Assembly (NCBI RefSeq): GCF_024449095.1
Contig: NZ_CP024627.1
Span: 2,480,001-2,544,000 of the forward strand
DNA length: 64,000 nucleotides
Source of the DNA: Vibrio coralliilyticus
GTDB taxonomy: Bacteria > Pseudomonadota > Gammaproteobacteria > Enterobacterales > Vibrionaceae
Direction: 5' to 3'
Part shown: piece by piece, positions 41,323 through 49,530 of the stretch
How the letters are laid out: each line of letters starts with the position of its first letter
Position numbering within the stretch: position 1 is the stretch's first letter
Translations under genes and position numbers: made by a program
The notes under the pieces: generated by a model
What the model was told of the DNA's origin: nothing
Seen by the model: the letters and a program-made list of their open reading frames with translations, nothing else
Databases searched by the model: none

Positions 41323-42612
41323 TTAAGCAACAATGTACTTGAAGATAAAGATTGCTGACATAACCCATACACTGAGCGAAACATCACGACCTTTACCACT
41401 GAATAATTTAATTGCTGCGTAAGCAATGAAGCCCAACGAGATCCCTTCTGCGATAGAGAAAGTCAGCGGCATCAGCAAACAAGTCACAACCACTGGTGCA
41501 GCTTCGGTTAAGTCTCGCCAATCGATGCTAACCAAACCAGATAACATCAGAATAGCCACATAGAATAGCGCCCCCGCAGTCGCATACGCAGGGATCATAC
41601 CAGCCAATGGCGAGAAGAATAGAGCAAGTAGGAACAAAATACCAACTACAACAGCGGTTAGACCTGTGCGACCACCAGCGGCAACACCGGATACGCTCTC
41701 AATGTAAGAAGTCGTGTTTGACGTACCCAACAGAGCACCTACCGAAGTAGCAGTTGAGTCAGCAAGAAGAGCTTTATTCAAGCGAGGAATTTTACCATCT
41801 TTATCCATCAGACCAGCTTTTTGAGACACACCCACTAGCGTGCCAGCAGTATCAAATAAGTCGACGAAAAGGAAAGCAAAAACCACTGAAATCATACCGA
41901 TCTCAAATACTGCAGAAAAATCCAACTGCATGAAGGTTGGTGCAATGCTTGGTGGTGTTGACATGATGCCACCCCATTGCACATCACCAAACGCCAAACC
42001 TAAGCCAGTAACCGCCAAAATAGCGATCATCACCGCGCCTTTTACGCCACGATGAACCAGTGCAATAGTCAGGAAGAAGCCAATTGAAGCTAGTACTGCA
42101 GGTAATGAAGTAATCGAGCCAAGAGAAACAAGCGTCGCCGGGTTATCAACCACAATACCTGCATTCTTTAACGCGATAAATGCCAAGAACAAGCCAATAC
42201 CCGCCGAAATACCCGTGCGCAAAGAAAGGGGGATGGAGTTTATGATCCACTCTCGGATCTTAAACACACTCAATAGAATGAATAGCACACCGGATACAAA
42301 TACTGCCGCTAGAGCCACTTGCCATGTATACCCCATACCTAACACAACAGCATAGGTGAAAAAGGCGTTGAGCCCCATTCCTGGTGCCTGAGCAATTGGG
42401 TAGTTCGCCACGAAGCCCATGATAAAACAGCCGATAGCCGCTGCCAGACAGGTAGCAACAAAGACAGCACCACGATCCATGCCTGCATCTGCCAAGATAG
42501 CTGGGTTTACAAAAATAATGTAAGCCATGGTCAGAAAAGTCGTGATACCTGCAATGATCTCAGTTTTTACATTCGTTCCGTGTTCACTGAGCTTGAATAT
42601 TTTTTCGAACAT
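41323..42612 (-). CDS. NCS2-family purine permease (AzgA/GhxP-AdeP type)
   Basis: A 429-residue inner-membrane transporter with about 12-14 hydrophobic segments. The N-terminal block GITTFLTMAYIIFVNPAIL and QAPGMGLNAFFTY, and the VDLFDTAGTLVGVSQKAG and GTSNTTSYIESVSGVAAGGRTGLTA blocks, are those of the AzgA-like subgroup that takes up hypoxanthine, guanine or adenine with protons. The exact substrate cannot be read from sequence. The PurR-like operator in front and gpt behind support a purine. A TATAAT -10 lies at 42664-42669. Confidence 0.93.
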   Translation of the reverse strand: MFEKIFKLSEHGTNVKTEIIAGITTFLTMAYIIFVNPAILADAGMDRGAVFVATCLAAAIGCFIMGFVANYPIAQAPGMGLNAFFTYAVVLGMGYTWQVALAAVFVSGVLFILLSVFKIREWIINSIPLSLRTGISAGIGLFLAFIALKNAGIVVDNPATLVSLGSITSLPAVLASIGFFLTIALVHRGVKGAVMIAILAVTGLGLAFGDVQWGGIMSTPPSIAPTFMQLDFSAVFEIGMISVVFAFLFVDLFDTAGTLVGVSQKAGLMDKDGKIPRLNKALLADSTATSVGALLGTSNTTSYIESVSGVAAGGRTGLTAVVVGILFLLALFFSPLAGMIPAYATAGALFYVAILMLSGLVSIDWRDLTEAAPVVVTCLLMPLTFSIAEGISLGFIAYAAIKLFSGKGRDVSLSVWVMSAIFIFKYIVA

Positions 42613-42633
42613 AATCGAATTCCAAAGGAGTAA

Positions 42634-42649
42634 TAGTAAACGGTTGCGT
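42634..42649 (-). promoter_or_regulatory. PurR operator of the purine permease
   Basis: Minus-strand ACGCAACCGTTTACTA matches the PurR consensus ANGCAANCGNTTNCNT at all fixed positions except the last. It lies just downstream of a TATAAT box (42669-42664) and 22 nt before the start codon, a good place for repression by PurR with hypoxanthine or guanine. Confidence 0.75.
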
Positions 42650-42690
42650 AATCGATTGGCGGGATTATAGAGTCTCCAAATATCAAATTC

Positions 42691-42727
42691 CAGATAGAAT
42701 TACGGCTCTAATAAACATTTCTATCTG
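42691..42727. repeat. Inverted repeat upstream of the purine permease promoter
   Basis: Perfect 9-bp arms CAGATAGAA (42691-42699) and TTCTATCTG (42719-42727), 19 nt apart, just upstream of the presumed promoter. The two-turn spacing would fit a dimeric regulator or a looped operator. No known motif was recognised. Confidence 0.45.
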
Positions 42728-42971
42728 TAAAATTTAGCTTTAGAAGAATTAATTTTATTAACACCGGTGAAAAATACTTTAAGTTCAATAAGTAATAAGA
42801 ATGAATGCCAGATATTGTAAACGGTGATTTTTCTACCATGTCGTAAAGTTACATAGAGCTAAGGCTTAAGAATTGGATGCTGAATAGGCAATTATAAGGA
42901 TGAGTTTTATCCGTCGGGATAAAGTTGAGGAAATGGAAGTATTGGCCATGTGCTTTCTCACGATAAAAAAA

Positions 42972-42992
42972 CGCCACTCAATTTGAGTGGCG
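42972..42992 (-). terminator. Rho-independent terminator of the small RNA
   Basis: 8-bp stem CGCCACTC/GAGTGGCG with a 5-nt loop, followed by seven T on the minus strand. It has no annotated protein gene ahead of it, which first pointed to a small transcript here. Confidence 0.9.
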
Positions 42993-43075
42993 GTTGAATC
43001 ATCTCAGCAAATTAGGCGCTGTAATAAAATTCCAATATAGGGGTGAACAAACTTGTTCGAGAGTCACAAACTCGA

Positions 43076-43162
43076 TTAGTAACCGAAGCTTGTTGGGTAT
43101 GCAAAATTGCCAGTATAAACAGAGCTGTTTAGCCAGAATGTTGCACTTGGTAAACCTTTCAT
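43076..43162 (-). CDS. 28-residue small protein (VcdP-like candidate)
   Basis: Starts ATG at 43162 and ends TAA; preceded by AGAAGGTGA 4-5 nt upstream, a near-ideal ribosome site. The peptide begins MKGLPSATFWLNSS and ends AYPTSFGY; it is neutral, aromatic-rich and has no signal peptide or membrane segment. If it is VcdP, it would bind citrate synthase (GltA) and raise its activity, as reported for V. cholerae. Reported length there is 29 residues. A chance ORF cannot be fully excluded, but the ribosome site, promoter and terminator argue that it is real. Confidence 0.65.
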   Translation of the reverse strand: MKGLPSATFWLNSSVYTGNFAYPTSFGY

Positions 43163-43281
43163 AACTATCACCTTCTAAATCAATTAAAACAGATAACAAA
43201 TATTGATTTCTCGGTTCCATGGAGGCGACAAATCGGACTCATCCTTTGAGCATTTTCTCTTCACTTTCGAAGCTGGTTACT

Positions 43282-43287
43282 AATATA
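43282..43287 (-). promoter_or_regulatory. -10 box of the small RNA promoter
   Basis: Minus-strand TATATT, with TTGTAA as a weak -35 16 nt upstream. It predicts a start near 43275. Confidence 0.45.
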
Positions 43288-43316
43288 CCCCAAAGAAAAT
43301 TAATTACAACAATAAA

Positions 43317-43332
43317 AGTGATTAAAATCACA
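43317..43332. promoter_or_regulatory. CRP binding site
   Basis: AGTGA-TTAAAA-TCACA matches the CRP consensus TGTGA-N6-TCACA at nine of ten core positions. It lies about 50 nt upstream of the inferred small RNA start and 295 nt upstream of pepD, so the small RNA is the likely target. Confidence 0.7.
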
Positions 43333-43626
43333 TAAAATTCAAAAAATGACTTACATCAAGCCAGTTATGTAATTTAATTACACAAATATCAGCAATATCT
43401 TTAATTTTATTACGCTCAATAAGAATAGAGTCTCACAAACATAAATAACAGAATCCACGTTATGTGATGACAACGAAACATTTCGTTTCCGCTTTGACTA
43501 CTACCTTGTGTCACGTAGTGCTATTCTGTGCCTCTCTACTCAATAGGCCAGATTCAGATTTTTGTGCTACTCATTTAGCAACATCACCTAATAAGATCTG
43601 GCGTTATTATCATTAAGGAGTCATCC

Positions 43627-45099
43627 GTGTCTGAATTCCATTCTGAAATCAGCAACTTATCACCTGCACCTTTATGGCAGTTTTTCGATAAGATCTGCTC
43701 TATCCCACACCCTTCTAAACATGAAGAAGCATTAGCTCAGTACATTGTAAATTGGGCAACGGAGCAAGGCCTCGATGTGCGTCGAGACCCAACGGGCAAT
43801 GTTTTCATTAAAAAGCCAGCAACCCCTGGCATGGAAAATAAGAAAGGCGTAGTTCTTCAAGCTCATATTGATATGGTGCCGCAAAAAAATGAAGACACGG
43901 AGCATGACTTCACTAAAGATCCTATCCAACCATACATAGACGGTGAATGGGTCACAGCCAAAGGCACCACACTAGGCGCTGATAACGGTATGGGGATGGC
44001 ATCATGCTTAGCGGTACTGGCCTCCACAGACATCAAACACGGCCCACTTGAAGTACTTCTGACTATTGATGAAGAAGCTGGAATGACAGGAGCCTTTGGT
44101 CTTGAAGCTGGCTGGCTTGAAGGTGAAATTCTACTCAATACCGACTCTGAGCAAGAAGGTGAAGTCTACATGGGCTGTGCGGGCGGTATTGATGGAGAAA
44201 TGACGTTCGACATTAAACGTGAAGCAATCCCAGCAGGTTACGTCACTCGCCAACTGATTTTGAAAGGCCTAAAGGGTGGTCACTCTGGTTGTGATATCCA
44301 TACGGGCAGAGGTAACGCAAACAAACTCGTTGCTCGCTTCCTAGCCGGTCATGCACAAGAATTGGATCTACGCCTAATTGAATTCCGTGGCGGTAGCCTG
44401 CGTAATGCAATTCCGCGTGAAGCCTTCGTGACAGTCGCTATCCCTGCCGAAAACGAAGCTAAACTGGCAGAACTGTTTAACTTCTACACAGACTTGTTGA
44501 AGCAAGAGTTAGGCAAAGTAGAAACGGACATCGTTTCATTCAATGAAGCCATTGAAACCAGCGAACAAGCGCTAGCTATTGCTGATCAGCAACGTTTTAT
44601 TGCGGCACTCAATGCTTGTCCTAACGGCGTGATCCGCATGAGTGATGAGATCGAAGGAGTAGTAGAAACATCCCTGAATGTGGGTGTCGTTACCACAGAG
44701 AGCGATAAGATAAACGTTCTGTGCCTAGTTCGCTCATTGATTGACTCAGGTCGCCACCAAGTAGAAAGCACCCTAACATCGGTGGCAGAACTGGCGGGGG
44801 CGAAGATTGCTTTTTCAGGCGCCTACCCTGGTTGGAAACCGGATGCGGACTCTGAGATCATGGCTATCTTCCGTGACATGTATGAAGGCATTTACGGCCA
44901 CAAGCCGAACATTATGGTTATCCATGCCGGCCTTGAATGTGGTTTGTTTAAGGAGCCGTACCCGAATATGGACATGGTGTCGTTTGGCCCAACGATCAAA
45001 TTCCCACACTCGCCTGATGAGAAAGTGAAAATCGATACCGTTGCACTATTCTGGGAACAAATGGTGGCACTACTGGAAGCGATTCCAGAGAAAGCCTAA
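43627..45099 (+). CDS. pepD: Aminoacyl-histidine dipeptidase (peptidase D, M20C)
   Basis: A cytosolic zinc dipeptidase that cleaves unusual dipeptides such as carnosine. The start is GTG, with AAGGAG 6 nt upstream. The 490 residues hold HIDMVPQKN (zinc His and Asp near residue 80), TLGADNGMGMA, TIDEEAGMTGAFGLE (catalytic and ligand Glu), LLNTDSEQEGEV, and the dimerisation lid domain in the middle; HAGLECGLF near residue 440 carries the last His ligand. E. coli PepD is 485 residues. Confidence 0.96.
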   Translation: MSEFHSEISNLSPAPLWQFFDKICSIPHPSKHEEALAQYIVNWATEQGLDVRRDPTGNVFIKKPATPGMENKKGVVLQAHIDMVPQKNEDTEHDFTKDPIQPYIDGEWVTAKGTTLGADNGMGMASCLAVLASTDIKHGPLEVLLTIDEEAGMTGAFGLEAGWLEGEILLNTDSEQEGEVYMGCAGGIDGEMTFDIKREAIPAGYVTRQLILKGLKGGHSGCDIHTGRGNANKLVARFLAGHAQELDLRLIEFRGGSLRNAIPREAFVTVAIPAENEAKLAELFNFYTDLLKQELGKVETDIVSFNEAIETSEQALAIADQQRFIAALNACPNGVIRMSDEIEGVVETSLNVGVVTTESDKINVLCLVRSLIDSGRHQVESTLTSVAELAGAKIAFSGAYPGWKPDADSEIMAIFRDMYEGIYGHKPNIMVIHAGLECGLFKEPYPNMDMVSFGPTIKFPHSPDEKVKIDTVALFWEQMVALLEAIPEKA

Positions 45100-45127
45100 C
45101 CTGCTCTTCCCATCGAAAAATACCCCA

Positions 45128-45150
45128 AAGCCAGCTGACATTGCTGGCTT
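45128..45150 (+). terminator. Rho-independent terminator of pepD
   Basis: 8-bp stem AAGCCAGC/GCTGGCTT with a 7-nt loop and six T. The following 220 bases up to the next gene show no gene that I can support. Confidence 0.9.
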
Positions 45151-45369
45151 TTTTGTTTCCTAGTTCGACAATTAATTTTTGTCGTTACGGTGAAATTTAT
45201 TCGTTAGTCACCAGCGCATCTTCGCTGATACAGTCGCCGCAGTTGAAGCACCTAAGGCAATCCAGCTTGCCCTCTTCAACCTATGTAACCGATACATGCT
45301 ATTGGTTATATCGCAAGATGCTCAGTTCTCAGAGCCTCTTAATTACTCTCTGAATATAAATGAAATGCC

Positions 45370-45813
45370 ATGAACGAAAAACTGCTAGTGGGCTGGCGAG
45401 AAACCTTAAGTCTTCCTGGGTTAGGCATAGAGAAGATCAATGCCAAGATTGATACCGGTGCTCGTACTTCTTGTCTGCATACCTTTAAACTTGAAAGCTT
45501 CAATAAAGGAACAGAGTTGTGGGTAAGGTTTTGGATCCATCCACAACAGCGTAATACCACTGAAGAAGTAGTGTGCGAGGCTAAGGTCATCGACCAGCGA
45601 ATTGTTCGAGATTCCGGAGGTCATGAAGAAACACGCTATGTGATTGAATCGGAAATACGACTCGGTCAGGAGAGCTGGCCAGCAGAGTTAACGTTAACCA
45701 ATCGCGAAAATATGGCGTTTCGCATGCTGTTAGGTCGAACAGCAATGCACCATCGTTTGATTGTCGACCCTGTTCAATCGTTTTTAGTCCCTTTCGAGGA
45801 AAACCAACAATGA
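45370..45813 (+). CDS. RimB-like retropepsin-fold protease (putative ATP-dependent zinc protease)
   Basis: A 147-residue protein of the PF05618 family. It contains [15 protein letters not shown] near residue 25, in which D-T-G resembles the active-site triad of retropepsins, and [10 protein letters not shown] near residue 120. In Pseudomonas, RimB of this family acts with RimK in controlling glutamate tails on ribosomal protein S6; transfer of that role here is inference from sequence and from the adjacent rimK. The zinc label is historical. It overlaps rimK by 4 nt (ATGA). Confidence 0.85.
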   Translation: MNEKLLVGWRETLSLPGLGIEKINAKIDTGARTSCLHTFKLESFNKGTELWVRFWIHPQQRNTTEEVVCEAKVIDQRIVRDSGGHEETRYVIESEIRLGQESWPAELTLTNRENMAFRMLLGRTAMHHRLIVDPVQSFLVPFEENQQ

Positions 45814-46715
45814 AAATCGGTATTCTGTCTCGCAACGCAAATTTGTACTCAACTAAGCGTTTGATTGAAGCGTGTCAGAAACGTGGGCACCAAGTCAAAG
45901 TCATCGACGCCCTGCGCTGCTATATGAACATAAATTCCGATAAACCTGAAATTCATTTTAAAGGTGAAGAGTTATCCGGATTTGATGCCATTGTGCCACG
46001 TATTGGGGCTTCAGTGACCTTTTATGGCACCGCCGTACTGCGTCAATTTGAAATGATGGGTGTTTATCCAGTCAACGAGTCTGTTGCGATTACTCGCTCA
46101 CGAGACAAGTTACGCTCTATGCAGTTGTTGTCACGTAAAGGGATAGGTATGCCAATTACGGGCTTTGCCAGCAAACCCGATGATGTTAAAGACCTGCTCG
46201 AGATGGTTGGTGGTGCTCCTGTGGTCATTAAACTGTTGGAAGGTACTCAAGGCATTGGGGTGGTACTGGCTGAAACACGTAAAGCCGCCGAAAGTGTTGT
46301 CGAAGCTTTCATGGGCTTGAAAGCCAACATCATGGTTCAGGAATACATCAAAGAAGCTGGTGGGGCAGACATTCGCTGCTTTGTCATTGGCGACAAGGTG
46401 ATCGCAGCAATGAAGCGTCAAGGTGCAGAAGGTGAGTTTCGTTCTAACCTGCACCGTGGTGGCAGTGCATCACTGATAAAAATTACGCCAGAAGAGCGTC
46501 GTACCGCCATTGCCGCAGCCAAAATTATGGGGCTCAATGTCGCGGGTGTCGATCTACTAAGATCCGAACGCGGACCTTTAGTGATGGAGGTTAACTCGTC
46601 ACCAGGGCTAGAAGGCATTGAATCTGCGACAGGTAAAGACATTGCAGGCATGATCGTCGAGTTTATCGAAAAGAATGCCCCGACTAAAAGGACCAGAACT
46701 CGTGGCAAAGGCTAA
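45810..46715 (+). CDS. rimK: Ribosomal protein S6 glutamate ligase
   Basis: An ATP-grasp ligase that adds glutamate residues to the C-terminus of ribosomal protein S6 (RpsF). The 301 residues (E. coli 300) show [38 protein letters not shown], the ATP lid [32 protein letters not shown] and the metal-binding [13 protein letters not shown] near the C-terminus. It is translationally coupled to the upstream RimB-like gene and overlaps the next gene. Confidence 0.95.
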   Translation: MKIGILSRNANLYSTKRLIEACQKRGHQVKVIDALRCYMNINSDKPEIHFKGEELSGFDAIVPRIGASVTFYGTAVLRQFEMMGVYPVNESVAITRSRDKLRSMQLLSRKGIGMPITGFASKPDDVKDLLEMVGGAPVVIKLLEGTQGIGVVLAETRKAAESVVEAFMGLKANIMVQEYIKEAGGADIRCFVIGDKVIAAMKRQGAEGEFRSNLHRGGSASLIKITPEERRTAIAAAKIMGLNVAGVDLLRSERGPLVMEVNSSPGLEGIESATGKDIAGMIVEFIEKNAPTKRTRTRGKG

Positions 46716-47766
46716 AAACAACCGCGTGTTTGAGATTCTCGGCGAGCAAGTCTTGCCAGGACAACGAAAAGTGCTCGATCTCAAGTCAGCCAAACTCTAC
46801 ACCCATTCTCGCTTATCGATCCCAATTGAAGTGATCAACGGGAAGTACGCAGGGCCGACTCTTATGGTTAATGCGGCTATTCATGGCGACGAGCTCAATG
46901 GCGTAGAAATTGTTCGGCAACTCATCAACACCATTGACGCACAAAAACTGAAAGGTACAGTCATCGCTGTACCTATCGTCAACGTGTTCGGATTTATTCA
47001 TAAATCACGCTATTTACCCGATAGACGCGACCTAAACCGCTGTTTTCCGGGCAGTGAAAAAGGCTCACTCGCTTCGCGAATGGCAAGCGCTTTCTTCAAT
47101 CAGATCGCGAAACGCTGTGACTACATTCTTGATTTACATACGGGGGCGATTCATCGTACTAACTTACCTCAGATTCGGGCAGACCTAAGTAACCCAGAAA
47201 CGTTGCGTATTGCACAAGCCTTTGCAACGCCAGTCATTGTTGACGCTCCTTTGCGGGATGGTTCGTTACGCAGTGAAGCCGAACGTCTCGGGATCCCAGT
47301 GTTGACATACGAGGCTGGTGAGGCATTACGATTTGAACCCATTTGTATTAATGCTGGATTCATTGGCGTTAAACGTGTGATGCAAGCCATTGGCATGTTA
47401 AGGCCCAGTCGTAAAAAGCGGCCAGAGCCCGTGATTGCCAAGTCCACCAGTTGGATTAGAGCGGAAAGCGATGGCATTTTACGTACCGTTGTGACATTAG
47501 GTGAAAAAGTAGTGAGGGGCCAAATTCTCGCCTTCATTAGTGCACCACTGGGGCACAGTGAGATTGAAATCAAGGCCCATAAAGGGGGAATCGTGATTGG
47601 TCAGCAAACACTTCCCTTGGTCAATGAAGGCGATGCCGTGTTTCATTTGGCTTATTTTGCCGAAGATGATCAGCAAGTGGAACAGGTCGTAGAAGAGTTC
47701 ATCGAAGAGATCAGCGACTCGGATTTAGAGCCACTCACAACAGGCCAAATCCACTCTCCTGCATAA
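46702..47766 (+). CDS. Succinylglutamate desuccinylase/aspartoacylase-family protein
   Basis: A zinc amidohydrolase of the M14-like AstE/ASPA family, 354 residues from the GTG start. Zinc ligands are visible in [18 protein letters not shown] (His, Glu) and [11 protein letters not shown] (His), with RDLNRCFPG as the substrate-Arg segment. A biotinyl/lipoyl-like C-terminal part follows ([18 protein letters not shown]). GTG at 46702 is chosen because AAAGG precedes it and it overlaps rimK by only 14 nt; an ATG at 46675 is the alternative. The substrate is not known; its place after rimK suggests a role with glutamylated products, which is conjecture. Confidence 0.85.
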   Translation: MAKAKNNRVFEILGEQVLPGQRKVLDLKSAKLYTHSRLSIPIEVINGKYAGPTLMVNAAIHGDELNGVEIVRQLINTIDAQKLKGTVIAVPIVNVFGFIHKSRYLPDRRDLNRCFPGSEKGSLASRMASAFFNQIAKRCDYILDLHTGAIHRTNLPQIRADLSNPETLRIAQAFATPVIVDAPLRDGSLRSEAERLGIPVLTYEAGEALRFEPICINAGFIGVKRVMQAIGMLRPSRKKRPEPVIAKSTSWIRAESDGILRTVVTLGEKVVRGQILAFISAPLGHSEIEIKAHKGGIVIGQQTLPLVNEGDAVFHLAYFAEDDQQVEQVVEEFIEEISDSDLEPLTTGQIHSPA

Positions 47767-47771
47767 ATCAA

Positions 47772-47806
47772 AAAACCGCTTGCCCATTTAAGAGGTCAGC
47801 GGTTTT
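47772..47806. terminator. Bidirectional terminator candidate
   Basis: 9-bp stem AAAACCGCT/AGCGGTTTT with a 17-nt loop between two convergent genes. T tracts are short on both sides. Confidence 0.6.
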
Positions 47807-47833
47807 ACATCAAATAATGTCTTGTTCAGGCTG

Positions 47834-49198
47834 TTAACCGAATGAAGCCCAAATCACTGTGGCAACCAATACCGGACAGACAAACTTTATGTATACAGGC
47901 CAAAGCTTTCCAAACCATCCTTGAGTAAACTCAGGATAGCCTTGCTCGAGTTCTTTGATTTTCGAGTGACGGCTCCACATCCAACCACCAAACAAGCAGA
48001 AGAGCAACGCTGCTGCAGGTTGTAAATACTGAGTCGCGACTGTCGCGACCATGCCAAATAAAGCACCAAAGTTAAACACAATCACAATACTAAACAGTGC
48101 GATCAAACCGCCCAGAGCCCAGCTTGTGGTACTGCGCTTAGTGTTAAATCGCTCACCAACTAGCGCGACCGGACACTCCAGCATAGAGATGGAAGAAGTC
48201 AGTGCCGCAATCGTCAGCAGTAGGAAGAACACAATCGCAAATAGCTGGCCTAATAAACCAAGGCTATCAAACATCAAAGGCAATACGGTGAAAACCAAGG
48301 TATCTGAGCTGAGCAGAGAGCCATCCTCAGCGTAGATCTGCACGCCTTTTTGCATCGCCACAAACATCGCAGGCATAACCACTAAACCAGCAATAAAAGC
48401 AACCGCGGTATCAACCAGAGTGACGTTCATCGCCATTTTAGGCAGGTTCTCTTTCTTACTGAGGTATGAGCCATAGATCAGCATAGAACAGCCACCTATG
48501 GTCAGAGAAAAGAAACCCTGCCCCATAGCAGCAAGAATTAATTTTCGGTCCATCACCTTGTCAAAATCTGGAACAAGATAATGCTTAAGCCCTTCCATCG
48601 CACCGGATTGAGTCATGATATAGACGAACAACAAGCCAAATAGAACGAACAAAGCAGGCATCAGGCGCGTTGACCATTTCTCGATGCCTTGTTTCACCCC
48701 ACCTTGTACAATGAGAATCGTCAGCACGTAGAAAACAACTGTACCAAACAGGTTACGCTCAACACTGAATCCCTTAAACCAAGCACTTGCAGCTTGCATG
48801 CCCACCACATCAGTCACAGCACCAAGCAAAAAGCATATCAGCCAACCACCGACAATGCTGTAAAACGCCAGCACAGCGCTGGGCACACTTAAACCTATCC
48901 ATCCAACAAGCCCACCGACTTTTTTCGCCAGAGGATGAACGGTGAGAGAGCGCATGCTATCCACGGGGTTAGCCTGACCATGACGACCTATCGCCATTTC
49001 GACCACCAGCATTGGAAACGCCACCACCAAAATCATCACCAGATAAACCAGCAAAAATGCCCCGCCACCATTACTGGCGGCTTGAGTAGGGAAACCCCAA
49101 ATATTACCTAAACCAACCGCAGCGCCAGCTGCCGCCAGAATAAAGCCTAAACGAGAGCCAAAGTGCTCACGTGTTTGAAAATTGTCTTCTTGTGCCAT
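47834..49198 (-). CDS. NSS-family sodium-coupled transporter, probable tryptophan/aromatic amino-acid uptake
   Basis: A 454-residue member of the neurotransmitter:sodium symporter family (LeuT fold) with about 11-12 membrane segments. The first-helix motif GLGNIWGFPTQAASNGGGAFLLVYL contains the unwound sodium and substrate site; the TM6 region reads FSLTIGGCSMLIYGSYL. Bacterial members carry tryptophan, tyrosine or leucine. A perfect TrpR-type operator lies 22 nt upstream of the start, so tryptophan-repressed uptake is the best guess. The ribosome site is weak (AAGTGG). Confidence 0.9.
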   Translation of the reverse strand: MAQEDNFQTREHFGSRLGFILAAAGAAVGLGNIWGFPTQAASNGGGAFLLVYLVMILVVAFPMLVVEMAIGRHGQANPVDSMRSLTVHPLAKKVGGLVGWIGLSVPSAVLAFYSIVGGWLICFLLGAVTDVVGMQAASAWFKGFSVERNLFGTVVFYVLTILIVQGGVKQGIEKWSTRLMPALFVLFGLLFVYIMTQSGAMEGLKHYLVPDFDKVMDRKLILAAMGQGFFSLTIGGCSMLIYGSYLSKKENLPKMAMNVTLVDTAVAFIAGLVVMPAMFVAMQKGVQIYAEDGSLLSSDTLVFTVLPLMFDSLGLLGQLFAIVFFLLLTIAALTSSISMLECPVALVGERFNTKRSTTSWALGGLIALFSIVIVFNFGALFGMVATVATQYLQPAAALLFCLFGGWMWSRHSKIKELEQGYPEFTQGWFGKLWPVYIKFVCPVLVATVIWASFG

Positions 49199-49220
49199 AC
49201 CACTTAACTTGCACCCACAA

Positions 49221-49234
49221 ACTAGTTAACTAGT
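49221..49234 (-). promoter_or_regulatory. TrpR operator upstream of the NSS transporter
   Basis: Perfect 14-bp palindrome ACTAGTTAACTAGT, identical to the core of the E. coli trp operator, with the trp-like flank AAACTAGTTAACTAGTAC. It is centred about 29 nt before the transporter start codon. The rest of the 330-base gap to the chitinase shows no other feature beyond the chitinase ribosome site. Confidence 0.85.
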
Positions 49235-49530
49235 ACAATATTACAAAATTCTTATTCACTCCAGCTATGAGGTTATTAAGCAACCAGATTAAGGCAAATA
49301 AATAGGAAATTAAGCTGTAAATTAATTCATACAAAGCATTTTTAACCAACCAGTAAGCAAAAATTGAAGCGTGAAGTGCGCCGAACAACCAATGTAATGA
49401 AAGATTCCAACTAATTTCCACCGTGATATCCGACGAATAAACCCCAAATAATCATTAAGTTAGCGAGCAAAGCTCAGCATTTTCGCTATTGGTTATGAGT
49501 TGGTTTACTAAATCCATTAAGGAGAGAAAA

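Larger units (their letters stand above)
42965..43275 (-). ncRNA. Probable dual-function small RNA gene (VcdRP-like)
   Basis: A minus-strand unit of about 310 nt in the gap between the purine permease and pepD. It has a promoter-like TATATT (43287-43282), a CRP site upstream, a 28-codon ORF with a strong ribosome site, a C-rich stretch CACCCC after the ORF (a possible pairing segment for Shine-Dalgarno regions) and a strong terminator. From memory, V. cholerae VcdRP is a CRP-repressed RNA that encodes a 29-residue protein and represses sugar uptake genes, and I believe it is encoded in this same gap (VC2278-VC2279). The identity rests on these traits, not on a sequence comparison; the ends are estimates. 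The remainder of the 1-kb gap shows nothing else clear apart from the permease control sites. Confidence 0.65.

Noticed and set aside
42999..43220. 73-residue reading frame on the minus strand within the small RNA unit
   Set aside because: It lacks a ribosome site, and the shorter 28-codon frame in another phase has a near-ideal one.
49230..49421. 63-residue hydrophobic reading frame in the gap before the chitinase, minus strand
   Set aside because: It would start with GTG without a ribosome site, and it runs through the TrpR operator region of the transporter; the hydrophobic composition follows from AT-rich DNA.
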